Notes: a model not told the origin generated them from the letters alone. A DNA stretch of 64,000 bases from UBA1181 sp045113275 (GCA_045113275.1 JBGUIU010000362.1:4627-68626), one strand, 5' to 3'; positions 34,501 to 43,686 are shown, counted from the first letter of the stretch. Program-made: numbers and translations.

Positions 34501-36078
34501 AAGTTCGGTAATATTGGATTGGAAGGAATGACTTATGTGAAGGATATGGCCTTTGATGTAGATTTTCTTAAAACATCTTTTGTCTTATCTGATTCTGTTA
34601 AATTGACCCCTCACACGATTGAGTTGAATCAGACTCAGTTGTATGACACGGAAGGTCATTACGGCGTCATCTCAGGTATGTTGCTGCATGATGCTTTCCG
34701 AAATATTAAGTTCGCTTTCGATTTGGATTGTAATAATCTGCTGATAATGAACACGAAAGAAGAGGATAATGAAACCTTCTACGGAAAGGCTTATGCAAAG
34801 GGGAAAGCGCATTTCTCAGGAACACCTGAAACTGTCAATATAGAATTGGCAATGAAAACAATGCCTAATACGATGATGATCATTCCGATTGAAGGCGTTT
34901 CTTCTGTTAAGGATGGTAATTTCGTTACGTTTGTTGAGTCGGAAGAGAACAAGACGATGCAGGAAAAAAGACGATTACGAAGAGAAAAAATAAAGCAGAT
35001 CAATGAACAAAAGACAAAGACATCAACCAATATTCAATTAGTGGTGGATCTGGAAGCTACACCGGATGCTCAAGTTCATCTGATCATGGATCAGCAACAA
35101 GGTGATGTGATTCGTGCGAATGGATCTGGCTCACTCCGATTGTTGTATAATCTAAAAGAAAATGACTTTAAGATGTATGGTGGCTATGAAATAGCAAAAG
35201 GAGACTACCTATTTACGATCCAAAGTATTATCTCTCGAAAGTTTGATATTATTTCTGGTAGTACGGTTCAGTGGACGGGTAGTCCATATCAAGCCGATAT
35301 AAACATTAAGGCGAAGTATTCGTTAAATGCTTCCTTGAGTGATATTATAGATGATCCTATGATTGCATCTAATACGACGATGGTCAACTGCCTGATGAAC
35401 TTGACCGGCACAATTACATCGCCTAATATTAAGTTTGATATCGAGTTGCCTAATTCTGACGATGATGTGCGTAGTCAGTTGAAAAGCCAAATCAACACAG
35501 AAGAGGCTATGAATCGAAATATTGCTTCGCTCATGGCATTAGGCCATTTCTATAACTTGGACAAAAGTGTAGAGGCAACGACTGAGTTGTCATCTGTTGG
35601 TTTCTCTACATTGTCCTCTCAGCTTTCAAACTGGATCTCGAAAATGACGCAAGATGTTAATATCGGATTCAATTATCGTCCAACCTCGACGGGTGCGGAT
35701 GGAACTGTCACGTCAAGTGAGTTTGATGTGGCTCTTTCAACTCAGTTTTTAAATGATCGGTTGATTTTAAATGGTAATTTCGGATACAGAGATGAGGTGG
35801 CAGATGCTGAAAACATCTCTAATAGCATTGTCGATTTTGATATTGAATATAAACTGAATAAGTCTGGAAAACTCAGAACAAAAGGATTTAATCGCTCAAA
35901 TAATAGTTATTTCAAACAATCTCCGAATACACAAGGATTAGGTGTGGTTTATCGAGAGGAGTTTGATACTTTTTCTGGATTGCTCAAATCGTATTGGAAT
36001 GCTTTAAAACGTGATGAGAAGAAGGAGAAAACTAAAAAAGAGAAAGAAAAAGCGAAAAAGAAAGACAAAAAAGAGTGA
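31543..36078 (+). CDS. tamB: TamB-like translocation/assembly protein, apparent ATA start
   Basis: This is a very large inner-membrane-anchored protein of 1511 aa, of the AsmA/TamB superfamily that bridges inner and outer membranes and is thought to move lipids. From ATA 31543 the frame reads [M/I]KRFTYILL then a hydrophobic helix (SLILGVFLLFLLFGYL). This is the expected N-terminal anchor, but no ATG, GTG or TTG exists upstream of TTG 31612, which would remove the anchor. The body is repetitive beta structure; a TamB (DUF490) domain fills about residues 1060-1440 (VVDLEATPDAQVHL, GDYLFTIQSIISRKFDI, ALGHFYNL). The C-terminus is a Lys/Glu tail. It is divergent from tsaD. Confidence 0.88.
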   Translation: MKRFTYILLSILGVFLLFLLFGYLTLQNKRMQRSVVDMVNTSLSHQVGSKVSIEEIDWNFPNSFVLKDVYVEDKNRDTMLFMDRTKVTINLWRLLSSQISFRTIQFTGLEANLSVDSAQVPNFQFFIDAFKSDNNDTLSLKWTMDIESFAFEDCQISYKNPYVAENMIGRFNPNDVRLYDINGCLYVRTYEDDSLNVKVDNISFKEQSGFVVDDISTVVALNDENVNLTKFVLKTPNGSLEIKKSILYHQHYEALKRPQELLRGAVQFSPSVIKLSDFSVFHPALDLLQEPFTIDGEIYGSLSHIQANGLMMKYGKSTCISGDMAVRNLYPDARKMSLVANVEKISSNYSELSDLLWVALDRDIQLPKTLDSLGVISYRGSLNGDLSNMLSEGMILSNMGTLNVSVAMKSQDLQFNSYTIEGKVNSNDCHLNKVFGDASNLGNLTFNADILLHKVSDRNFKLKAQGAVDSFYYKNYCYENIRLDGNFDNNGFDGKLLMSDPNAELSFIGKADLRKENPLYHFSSNVRDFNLTKTHLMESAEDTHLSFDVETNFVGNNLDDLEGSFSLDNVVFAQGEKELIMNNLSISASVLPGENKKLSVYSDYINGYIKGKYALTTLPAFFYNIAHLYLPAVVKDEKKVVSKNGRINNFTYDFSIENLDPIHDVYPMPLVVEDEARLKGFVNELTHKFRVRLEAPYVKKGESTLRNVVLLCENPYDQLKLMCRMDYHPKNTSRRPYYLSLNTDAKNNDVNMDFNFSNSVEETYSGKVKLETLFKDYVKGEGLTADIHISPSHIIMNDTIWTIKESSIVLDKKWISVDSFKFSHGTQYLYVNGVNSSVASDSINVHFSDLYLGYISDIIANDDISFNGVADGDVFLFKLFDMPYFKGDLYVYDSEINDCVLGDMSIVSAWKDKEKCIDFNAELLSPYKDNTNLSKSKLHGGVFLGNDSLYIGGKLKDVSMGFLRKYLKNVLQNNTGTVSGDIAAYGKFGNIGLEGMTYVKDMAFDVDFLKTSFVLSDSVKLTPHTIELNQTQLYDTEGHYGVISGMLLHDAFRNIKFAFDLDCNNLLIMNTKEEDNETFYGKAYAKGKAHFSGTPETVNIELAMKTMPNTMMIIPIEGVSSVKDGNFVTFVESEENKTMQEKRRLRREKIKQINEQKTKTSTNIQLVVDLEATPDAQVHLIMDQQQGDVIRANGSGSLRLLYNLKENDFKMYGGYEIAKGDYLFTIQSIISRKFDIISGSTVQWTGSPYQADINIKAKYSLNASLSDIIDDPMIASNTTMVNCLMNLTGTITSPNIKFDIELPNSDDDVRSQLKSQINTEEAMNRNIASLMALGHFYNLDKSVEATTELSSVGFSTLSSQLSNWISKMTQDVNIGFNYRPTSTGADGTVTSSEFDVALSTQFLNDRLILNGNFGYRDEVADAENISNSIVDFDIEYKLNKSGKLRTKGFNRSNNSYFKQSPNTQGLGVVYREEFDTFSGLLKSYWNALKRDEKKEKTKKEKEKAKKKDKKE

Positions 36079-36123
36079 TGTGACTTGAAAAACGACCTTT
36101 ACCTGCACCTCAGTTTCTCTATT

Positions 36124-36927
36124 CTATAGGTATGTGTTTAATCCAACATGTCCGTATTGGATAGTTCCTTTGTACTCATTCTTTAGTTGGGCATATTGAT
36201 CAATTCCCGTGCAATGGCAGGCGATGATCCTGTCAATGGATAACTGATTTAATTTTTGGGCTAATTGATGAATGGTCTGTTCATCCTCGTGTAGTGTGTG
36301 AAATCCACCTATGACTAAATCGATAGGATTATTGAAGTGTTCTAAAGCACTTTGAATTGTGTTGACAATCCCTCTGTGTGCACATCCGCTTACAAGGCTC
36401 ATTTTGTTGTTTTTTTGAATGACGAGGAATTGCTCATCTTCAAATGAATCTTCTTTTACATTATCACCTTCGCGAACCGTTAGATGTGTAAAATGGGTCT
36501 CTTTCGCATCGTATATTTTAACATCTGGTATGATGTATATTCCTTCTGCTATTTGTGTAATTTCTTTGGTGATGTGAAGTCGATCCTTTGGAAGTTGAAG
36601 GGTTGTTGGTATGCCGATATATTTTCCAACCTTGTTAAATTTAGGTTTGTCATATCCTTCTTTGATATAAATATCCGCATGATTATTTAGTTGTAAAAAT
36701 TTCTCTAATCCACCTGTATGGTCATAATGACCATGGCTCAGTACCAATGAATCAATCTCATTGATGTTTATATCAAATAGGTTTGCATTGTATGCAAATA
36801 GATCTGTCTGTCCTGTGTCAAATAATATCTTGTGGTTGTCATCTGTTTCAATGTAGAGACAAAATCCTAATTCTGCTTTTGCATCAGATTGGAAGACCGT
36901 ATTTTCAATTATGATTTTTAGTTTCAT
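36124..36927 (-). CDS. Metallo-beta-lactamase-fold hydrolase
   Basis: This 267-aa MBL-fold protein has DTGQTDLF, the zinc motif SHGHYDHTGG, SGCAHRG, GGFHTLH and a late CHCTG. The set matches the small-molecule group related to the dihydropterin-ribosylaminobenzene phosphate synthases rather than beta-lactamases or glyoxalase II. The substrate is unknown. Its start overlaps the stop of the upstream YgiQ gene by four bases, implying coupled translation. Confidence 0.85.
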   Translation of the reverse strand: MKLKIIIENTVFQSDAKAELGFCLYIETDDNHKILFDTGQTDLFAYNANLFDININEIDSLVLSHGHYDHTGGLEKFLQLNNHADIYIKEGYDKPKFNKVGKYIGIPTTLQLPKDRLHITKEITQIAEGIYIIPDVKIYDAKETHFTHLTVREGDNVKEDSFEDEQFLVIQKNNKMSLVSGCAHRGIVNTIQSALEHFNNPIDLVIGGFHTLHEDEQTIHQLAQKLNQLSIDRIIACHCTGIDQYAQLKNEYKGTIQYGHVGLNTYL

Positions 36928-38954
36928 CGTTTGCGTTTTGATGTATTGTTATTTCTCATGCCATTCTTTTGCCCTTCATGTTTTGAAAATGGTTTAGAAG
37001 AGGCATTGGACCTTTGAGATGATTCATGCTTAGAGGAACTCTTAAATGAAGCCTCTTTAGAGTTCTTAAAGGATGCTTTGGGAGAATTGTTTGAATGAGG
37101 TGCCGAATTGTGATTGGCATGATTCGAGAACAATTGTTGAATCAGGTCTTCACGATTCATTTTCCGAAGATCATTGATGATGCTTCGTTGATTCTCTTTC
37201 TTATACCAGAAAAAGAACTTCCGTTGCTCTAGTTTTTCTTCTTTTGAGCGAGGGGTCCATACTTTCTCTAATGTATATGGATGGATGCCGGTGTAATAAA
37301 TTTCGGTGGCGAGAGTCATCGGCGTAGGGGTGAAATCTTGAATCTGTTCGAGTTTGAAATCAAGATTTTTGGTGATACAGGCTAATTCTGCCATATCTTC
37401 CTGTGTACATCCTGGGTGACTGGAAATAAAGTAGGGGATGAGTTGTTGGTTCATGCCGTTTTCTTTGTTTATCCTGTCGAAATGTTTTTTGAAGTCTTCG
37501 AATTGTTTGAACGAAGGCTTTCTCATTAGCTTTAATACGTTGTCGGATGTATGTTCTGGAGCCACCTTAAGTCTTCCTGATACATGGTTGGTTATAAGTT
37601 CCTCCATATAAAGACGGTGACTTTGATTCTCTTTTTCATCTGAGCCATTACAAAGAATCAGGTCGTATCGTACACCACTTCCGATGAATGTTTTTTTGAT
37701 GAGAGGTAGCTTGTCCACCTTTTTGTACAATTCAAGTAGAGTGGAGTGATCTGTATTCATGTTTTTACAAACGATAGGATGAAGGCAGGAATATCGTTTG
37801 CATTTAGCACATAATGAAGCATCTTTTCCTCTCATTTTGTACATATTCGCAGAAGGCCCGCCTAAATCACTTATATATCCTTTGAATTCAGGATGATGAG
37901 TGAGAAGTGTCACTTCCTTTATGATGGATTCTTCTGAACGAGAGGAGATAAATTTCCCTTGATGAGCAGAGATGGCACAAAACGAACAGCCGCCGAAACA
38001 TCCGCGGTGGATGTTGACTGAAAATTTGATCATGTCATAGGCGGGTATTGTCTTCCCTTTGTATTTAGGGTGGGGAAGACGAGTGAACGGTAGTTCGTAG
38101 GTGGCATCTATATCATTGGTGGACATCGGAGGGAATGGAGGATTGATGACCACGGAGTGAGTCTTGTCCACTCCTTGTATCAGTCTCCTTGCTACTAATT
38201 TATTAGATTCCTCTTCAACAACACGGAAGTTTTTCGCTTGTTTCATTTTATCTTTTAAGCACTCTAGGTGAGAGAAGAGGGTGAATGTCTCTGCCGTTGA
38301 TTCAGGTATGTTAGATGTTTCTGTCAGATAAGCTGTTTGAGGAATATCTGTGAGTTCCGATACCTTTTTTCCCGCTTTTAATTCTTTGACAATTGCCTTA
38401 AGCGGTAGTTCTCCCATGCCGTAGATGAGAAGATCAGCTTTGCAGTCTTGTAGAATGCAGGGCTTTAATTCATCATCCCAGTAATCATAGTGTGTGACAC
38501 GACGAAGAGAGGCTTCTATGCCACCTATTATGATAGGAACATCAGGAAATAAATTTTTTAGGATTGAACAATATACGATGGTTGCTCGATCTGGACGAAA
38601 GCCGGCTACCCCATTGGGAGAGTAAGCATCATCCGAACGAAGTCTTTTGTTGGCAGTGTAATGATTGACCATTGAATCCATACAACCTGCCGATATGGCA
38701 AAAAACAATCGAGGTCTTCCTAGCTTCTTGAAATCTCTCAAGTCATCTCTCCAGTTAGGTTGTGGAATAATGGCTACTCGGAGACCTTCATGTTCCAATA
38801 TACGTCCAACCACAGCACCCGCAAAGGAGGGATGGTCAACGTATGCATCACCAGAAAATAGAATGACATCAACTTCATCCCAATGTCTGATTTCCAATTC
38901 CTTTTTTGTGGTGGGTAAAAAATCTGTAAGTTGATACTCTTGTTTATCTGCCAT
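36924..38954 (-). CDS. ygiQ: YgiQ-family radical SAM protein
   Basis: This protein of 676 aa starts at ATG 38954 (MADKQEYQLTDFLPTTKKE); ATGs at 38957 and 38966 are alternatives. The N-terminal YgiQ domain has a B12-binding-like fold (SGDAYVDHPSFAGAVVGRIL). The radical SAM core carries RGCFGGCSFC, with cluster cysteines about 319, 323 and 326 from this start, and GVRYDLIL. The C-terminus has a Ser/Asn/Lys-rich low-complexity tail of about 60 residues, typical of the family. The family is widespread and conserved, but the reaction is not known to me. It is followed by the MBL hydrolase. Confidence 0.92.
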   Translation of the reverse strand: MADKQEYQLTDFLPTTKKELEIRHWDEVDVILFSGDAYVDHPSFAGAVVGRILEHEGLRVAIIPQPNWRDDLRDFKKLGRPRLFFAISAGCMDSMVNHYTANKRLRSDDAYSPNGVAGFRPDRATIVYCSILKNLFPDVPIIIGGIEASLRRVTHYDYWDDELKPCILQDCKADLLIYGMGELPLKAIVKELKAGKKVSELTDIPQTAYLTETSNIPESTAETFTLFSHLECLKDKMKQAKNFRVVEEESNKLVARRLIQGVDKTHSVVINPPFPPMSTNDIDATYELPFTRLPHPKYKGKTIPAYDMIKFSVNIHRGCFGGCSFCAISAHQGKFISSRSEESIIKEVTLLTHHPEFKGYISDLGGPSANMYKMRGKDASLCAKCKRYSCLHPIVCKNMNTDHSTLLELYKKVDKLPLIKKTFIGSGVRYDLILCNGSDEKENQSHRLYMEELITNHVSGRLKVAPEHTSDNVLKLMRKPSFKQFEDFKKHFDRINKENGMNQQLIPYFISSHPGCTQEDMAELACITKNLDFKLEQIQDFTPTPMTLATEIYYTGIHPYTLEKVWTPRSKEEKLEQRKFFFWYKKENQRSIINDLRKMNREDLIQQLFSNHANHNSAPHSNNSPKASFKNSKEASFKSSSKHESSQRSNASSKPFSKHEGQKNGMRNNNTSKRKR

Positions 38955-38968
38955 CATATTTTTCAAAT

Positions 38969-38999
38969 AAAAAGCGGTTACATAATGTGACCGCTTTTT
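38969..38999 (-). terminator. Terminator between the lipoprotein and ygiQ
   Basis: AAAAAGCGGTTACA and TGTGACCGCTTTTT pair over 14 bases with one wobble and a three-base loop. It has T-runs on both strands. It lies between the stop of the leftward lipoprotein gene and the start of ygiQ, so ygiQ should have its own promoter. Confidence 0.75.
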
Positions 39000-39030
39000 G
39001 TATTATACGAATCTAAATGAATAATTCATA

Positions 39031-39789
39031 TCAATAGATAAATACGTAAAGAATTTCAGGAACTAATGTGATTGTACCAGGAGCTCCCGTTGTGATTTCT
39101 ATTGATGCAGCTCCTATTCCTTCGTCTTTATCTGGCTCAGTTTCTGCGTAGATGATGTATGTCGTGTAAGGGTCTAGTTTGGAAAAGCTATAGAGCCCAT
39201 TCCCATCAGAGCGTTCGTCAGAGTTAGTGACAGATCCTTTCTTCTGGTAATAAACACGAAGTCCGACTCCATTTATAAATGAAGTAGCATTTTTATATTT
39301 TGCCTCTATCTTACCTACAATACCACACTTTCCAGAGTTTTTACCATCATAGATATAAAAGTCTCCTGCATAAACAGAGTTGCTGTTATCAATGTTGACT
39401 TGGGCGATATTGCTTTGTTTGTCGTATGTTGAATCAGATAGGGTGAACAATGTGTAGTTACCATCATTCAAATATTTGAAACAGAATGATCCATCATAAG
39501 AAGTACTTGTTTTGTCATCGTACCCATATTGATTATCACCATAGATGATGAATACATCTTCCTTCTTCGCAGGTACGGTGTCACGAACAAAATAAAATTC
39601 AGTGACAGTCTGAGGTATTTCACCAACCGTTATGTATAGACTGCGGTAGGCGATTTCTCCTTCATCAATAATTTTATGAACAACTCCGTAAATAGAACCT
39701 TTCCCTCCTTCTCCCTCTTCTTTTGTACAAGAAGTAACTAAACAAATTGTGATTAGTAGTTGTGTGAGATAGAACAATAAACGTCTCAT
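39031..39789 (-). CDS. Lipoprotein with carboxypeptidase-regulatory-like beta-sandwich repeats
   Basis: This 252-aa protein has a lipobox (CLVTSCTKEEGE, Cys about 21). Two domains follow, each with the fibre-like beta-sandwich pattern: GSIYGVVHK to SYDGSFCFKYLNDGNYTLF, and CGIVGKIEAKYKNAT to GNGLYSFSKLDPYTTYIIYAE. Such domains are structural and found in many Bacteroidota surface proteins. The function is unknown. It has its own perfect promoter at 39828-39859, suggesting independent expression. Confidence 0.72.
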   Translation of the reverse strand: MRRLLFYLTQLLITICLVTSCTKEEGEGGKGSIYGVVHKIIDEGEIAYRSLYITVGEIPQTVTEFYFVRDTVPAKKEDVFIIYGDNQYGYDDKTSTSYDGSFCFKYLNDGNYTLFTLSDSTYDKQSNIAQVNIDNSNSVYAGDFYIYDGKNSGKCGIVGKIEAKYKNATSFINGVGLRVYYQKKGSVTNSDERSDGNGLYSFSKLDPYTTYIIYAETEPDKDEGIGAASIEITTGAPGTITLVPEILYVFIY

Positions 39790-39827
39790 GTTTTTAATAT
39801 TAGATTTCTAATTTGTATAAAGTTCTC

Positions 39828-39859
39828 CAAATATACGATATTCGAGTTAATTCATCAAA
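39828..39859 (-). promoter_or_regulatory. Promoter of the beta-sandwich lipoprotein
   Basis: On the minus strand TTTG (39856-39859), 20 bases, then TATATTTG (39828-39835), an exact consensus promoter located partly in the short gap after the patatin gene. Confidence 0.8.
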
Positions 39860-39875
39860 TGTTTTTTGTAAAAAA

Positions 39876-42170
39876 CTATTCAATCAATTTCTCGTGGAAT
39901 AGTAGATAGCCTATGTTGAGACCAGCGTTCCAGTTTTTATCTGGATAGCTGTACCAATTGAAATATACACCGGCTGTGATATACTTTAATTGCGCTACAG
40001 CAGTGATTTCGCTGAGTGCATATACTTTTTCAAATGCTTTGTCATAGGTGGCATGGAACATGGCGGTTGGTATGATAGCCTTATGAGGAGCGTAAACATA
40101 GCTTTCCCATCGGATATGAAACATATCGTTTATGATATATATCGGTTTGAGTCCAGCGGCATAGAAAGTGTTGGCATGGAAAGCGGTATTAAACACCATC
40201 ATGGAATGTTTTGTAGGAGTGAAAGAGGGTGCCATCAGTAATGTTTCCATGTAGTTCCCCTCTAATTCGTGTTTTGAATAGATGCATTCTGCCATCAGAC
40301 CAAGGGAGAAATGTTTTCCGATAGAGAAATAATGGTCATACAATGCTGATAGCTGCATCCAATAGGTGGTTTTCATTCCGTAGGCGTCATGATTGAATGG
40401 GAAATCCTCTAGGTTGTATTTTTTCTTTCCGAATATACCCTGAACATTTATTTTTGCCATCGTCCCGTATATAGGATATTGTTTATGGGATAATGAATTG
40501 TGTTTATACTGCAATTGAGCCACACCTAATATGTATTCTGTTTTATCGAATGTGTCTATGTCAGTTGAGTAGGGACCATGATACTTGTTTTTGATTTTTC
40601 CGATACCCATACCCAGTTCTACTTGCCCTTTTAAAAAGAAAGGGATGCAAGCTTTTGTCTTAAAGTAAAACTCTGTACTATAAGCTTCGGTTGGAATATC
40701 GGTTTCGTAAAAGGCATATTGTTTGGAGGAATAGGTAAAATGATTAATGTCTCCTATCAATTTAATACAAAAAGGTAATTGAAAAGGGAAATCAATTCTA
40801 CCTAAGAAATGGGTATTTTTATAGAGAATACCGATTTGTCCATCTAATGAAAGATCATAAGATAGGTTTTTGATTCCTAAATATTTTGCGCCGACATATA
40901 GTTGATTGGACGTGGTTGAGGAGATGTTTCCTCCAAATGAGAATTTGAATTGATCATTGAGTGTCACATCCAATATTAGATCGTATGCTTCTGTTTCAGG
41001 ATTATATCGTGCGTGCGGAATAATCTCACTGATTTTTTTATCGGAAAGAAGTTTAAAATATGTTTTACGGAAATTGTTAAAAGTGAAGTAGTCTTTTCCT
41101 GTATGGAAACTCTTCTCAATGTATCTCTCTTGGTGTGGTTTGACACCATTGATGATGATGTTTTTAAATATCAGTTGAGGCTTTTTCTGTCTAAATGCAT
41201 ATCTGCGAGCGTTGACAGTGTCTATGTTAGCTGTACGATTGATTCTTGCTTTTATCTCATCTATATGTGCGATGGTACTGTCATATCCTCTTTGGATAAG
41301 GTATCTTGCTTTTTCAAAATCAAGAAGGGATACATCAGTGTAGTGAAAGTCTAAAAGGAAGCCATCTTCGGCAGAAAGATTGTAGTTGGTCCTTTGCATA
41401 ATAAGATTTTCAAGTAAAGCAAATGGATCGTCTTCTTTTGTTGCATCAGGATTATCGCTGACAGAGCTTCCAATGATATAGTCGGCTTTCAATTCATCTT
41501 TCATGATATCGATAGGGAAGTTATTGTACATTCCACCGTCGAACATGAGATGGTTGTTTACACGAATAGGCTTGAATACGAAAGGGAAAGACATTGATGA
41601 CCGCACAGCATCACTTAAATCGCCACTTCGGTGGACGTGTGCTTTTTTTTCATAGACATCGGTTGCGATGCATCGGAAAGGAACGAATAAACTGTCAAAA
41701 TCACCTTTGCAGATTGTTGTGGCTTGCGAGAATAGATACATGCAAGCTTGATTCATTTGATCAGGAGAAACAAAACTGGTAGGAAGAAATGGTTTGACAT
41801 TAAGAGAATCATCAATTGTCATTTTGAATGATATGAACTCTGGCGTCTCTTCCTCTGATTTAAAGTAGAATTTGTTTTTGTCATCGATCTGTCCTTTCAA
41901 CCAAGTGAAGAATATTTCGGATGTCACCAGATCTTCCATCTCTTCTGGAGTATAACCCATTGCATAGAATGAACTTACGATTGCGCCCATGGAAGTTCCA
42001 GCCACATAATCTATTGGGATGTTGTTCTCTTCCAAAGCTTTTATTACGCCTATGTGTGTGCAGCCTTTTGCCCCACCACCGCTTAATACCAAGCCCACTT
42101 TTTGGGCATTAAGTGTCAGCGAGTGCAGCATACATACACAAACTATCCATAATAATTTCGCTTGTTTCAT
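39876..42170 (-). CDS. Patatin-like phospholipase fused to an outer-membrane beta-barrel
   Basis: This 764-aa protein has a signal peptide (LTLNAQ, residue 22). The patatin domain (about 24-300) holds the oxyanion-hole GGGAKG, nucleophile S60 in GTSMG, and D211 in DGGMYNNFP, so the catalytic dyad is complete. A POTRA-like segment follows (about 320-400, IIINGVKPHQERYIEKSF), then a C-terminal Omp85/surface-antigen-type barrel. This is the PlpD-like type Vd arrangement, where the barrel may display or release the lipase. It has a TACATTTG -7 element at 42189-42196 upstream. Confidence 0.9.
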   Translation of the reverse strand: MKQAKLLWIVCVCMLHSLTLNAQKVGLVLSGGGAKGCTHIGVIKALEENNIPIDYVAGTSMGAIVSSFYAMGYTPEEMEDLVTSEIFFTWLKGQIDDKNKFYFKSEEETPEFISFKMTIDDSLNVKPFLPTSFVSPDQMNQACMYLFSQATTICKGDFDSLFVPFRCIATDVYEKKAHVHRSGDLSDAVRSSMSFPFVFKPIRVNNHLMFDGGMYNNFPIDIMKDELKADYIIGSSVSDNPDATKEDDPFALLENLIMQRTNYNLSAEDGFLLDFHYTDVSLLDFEKARYLIQRGYDSTIAHIDEIKARINRTANIDTVNARRYAFRQKKPQLIFKNIIINGVKPHQERYIEKSFHTGKDYFTFNNFRKTYFKLLSDKKISEIIPHARYNPETEAYDLILDVTLNDQFKFSFGGNISSTTSNQLYVGAKYLGIKNLSYDLSLDGQIGILYKNTHFLGRIDFPFQLPFCIKLIGDINHFTYSSKQYAFYETDIPTEAYSTEFYFKTKACIPFFLKGQVELGMGIGKIKNKYHGPYSTDIDTFDKTEYILGVAQLQYKHNSLSHKQYPIYGTMAKINVQGIFGKKKYNLEDFPFNHDAYGMKTTYWMQLSALYDHYFSIGKHFSLGLMAECIYSKHELEGNYMETLLMAPSFTPTKHSMMVFNTAFHANTFYAAGLKPIYIINDMFHIRWESYVYAPHKAIIPTAMFHATYDKAFEKVYALSEITAVAQLKYITAGVYFNWYSYPDKNWNAGLNIGYLLFHEKLIE

Positions 42171-42188
42171 TCGATTCTATTTTGTATG

Positions 42189-42196
42189 CAAATGTA
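42189..42196 (-). promoter_or_regulatory. -7 element of the patatin gene
   Basis: The reverse complement reads TACATTTG, an exact -7 match 18 bases before the start codon. An A-rich tract occupies the -33 position. Confidence 0.5.
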
Positions 42197-42238
42197 TGAA
42201 TTAAATATTAAAAAAAAATCATAATTTATCATGATGGC

Positions 42239-42272
42239 AAAAAAAAAGAAGGCTGGCAATTAGCCAGCCTTC
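42239..42272 (-). terminator. Terminator of the T9SS-type secreted protein gene
   Basis: GAAGGCTGGC and GCCAGCCTTC form a perfect 10-bp stem around a five-base loop. An A-run at 42239-42247 is a T-run on the transcribed minus strand. Confidence 0.92.
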
Positions 42273-42294
42273 AGATGTATTATCTAATCAGAAA

Positions 42295-43686
42295 TTATTT
42301 CTTGATAATTGTTTGAGAGATAACACCGTTTGCAGTGTAAACTTTTGCGATGTATGCACCTGCATTCAAACCAGAGATGTTTGCATTTGCTACAACTACA
42401 CCATTCAAGTTCAATACTTCGATGTCTGTATATTCAACACCTTCTACAACAACCAATTCGTCAGTTGCATAGATAACAGCGCTTTCGATAGCAGCTTCTT
42501 CAACTTCCAAACCTGCAGCACAAGTACCGATTTGCAAGTTATCAACGATGAAGTTGTGTTTGTCTTGTTTGAAAGAGATTGAGAAAGTCTTAGCTCCATC
42601 AGGAACGTTAACTTCTTCTTCCAATTCAGTCCACTCTGCAGGAATTTCTTGATCGAAGATCTTTACTGTTTCTCCGTTGTCAAATGTGATAGAAGCACCG
42701 ATCTTCTTGTCAGCAGCTGGAGTTGTCTCTTCATAGAATGTTGTTCCTTCAAACCAACGGAATGCAAACAATGCATTAACAACGATCTTACCATTGTGAT
42801 TGTTTGGCAATTCGATACCTTCGATAACAGAAGCAGTATCTGCATTGTTAACAAGTAGTGCGTGAAGCATTTCATCATCGTAGAATCCAGTTATTGCACC
42901 ATCTGTTCCGTAACCACCATCTTGCCATCTTCTGATAGCAGAATTCTTTGATGTTTTGATTGCGTATCCACCAATCATTTGATCAGCAGTTGAAAGGTTC
43001 AAGTCACCATCTTCCCATCCGTTAACATTTCCTGAGAAGTTCTCTGTGTAGAATGGTCTGCTACATTGATCACCCCATGGCTTCAAGCTCAAATTTTTGA
43101 TGAAAATTTTGTCTTCAATTAATCCAGAAGCAATTTCTCTAGCACATCCGATTAACATTGTATCCATTGCCATGTGCTTTGAATTTGCGTAAACAAGTCT
43201 GCTTTCTTTAATCCATTCGTTAGGTTTTTGGTTACCTTTTCCGTCGATACGAGCACGACCGTCAGCTTTGTTGATGTCTAATCCGTTGTGAGAAACACCG
43301 TAAGCAAAGAATCCAAAGTGGAACAATGGGTTTTTACCTTCGTACAATTTTGAATATCCTAAACCTGCTTCGTTATCACCTGTCTCTGCTTGCATGATTT
43401 CTTCAGTTGCCATGTATTCAATACATAGATACCATGCTTTTGTCATATCGACTCTGTTAGCAGAAAGATCAATCATGTAATCTTTCCATTGAGCATTGTG
43501 AGTGAATGCAGCAGCTACGCTACCATCTGGTGCAGCAGCACCGAACTCAATTACTTCTTCTCCATCTTGAGGAACAGCTTTGTAACCATCTACCAACTGT
43601 CCATCCTTGATGATGTAAATTTCTTCTGCAAATGCAGATCCCATAGCCATTAAACCGGCTAAAGCGAGTAAACCTACTTTCTTCAT
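42295..43686 (-). CDS. Secreted protein with probable C-terminal T9SS sorting domain, function unknown
   Basis: This 463-aa protein has a signal peptide (GSAFA, cleavage about residue 20). The mature part has two beta-sandwich-like sections with no catalytic motif I recognise (WYLCIEYMATEE, then FYTENFSGNVNGWEDGDLN and VNALFAFRWFEG). The last 45 residues (DIEVLNLNGVVVANANI, GLNAGAYIAKVYTANGVISQ, ending IIKK) have the type A sorting-domain pattern, although the YPNP motif is missing. Codon use is strongly biased, like rpsA and the OmpA gene, so the protein should be abundant. It has a strong terminator and appears to be a single-gene unit. Confidence 0.7.
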   Translation of the reverse strand: MKKVGLLALAGLMAMGSAFAEEIYIIKDGQLVDGYKAVPQDGEEVIEFGAAAPDGSVAAAFTHNAQWKDYMIDLSANRVDMTKAWYLCIEYMATEEIMQAETGDNEAGLGYSKLYEGKNPLFHFGFFAYGVSHNGLDINKADGRARIDGKGNQKPNEWIKESRLVYANSKHMAMDTMLIGCAREIASGLIEDKIFIKNLSLKPWGDQCSRPFYTENFSGNVNGWEDGDLNLSTADQMIGGYAIKTSKNSAIRRWQDGGYGTDGAITGFYDDEMLHALLVNNADTASVIEGIELPNNHNGKIVVNALFAFRWFEGTTFYEETTPAADKKIGASITFDNGETVKIFDQEIPAEWTELEEEVNVPDGAKTFSISFKQDKHNFIVDNLQIGTCAAGLEVEEAAIESAVIYATDELVVVEGVEYTDIEVLNLNGVVVANANISGLNAGAYIAKVYTANGVISQTIIKK

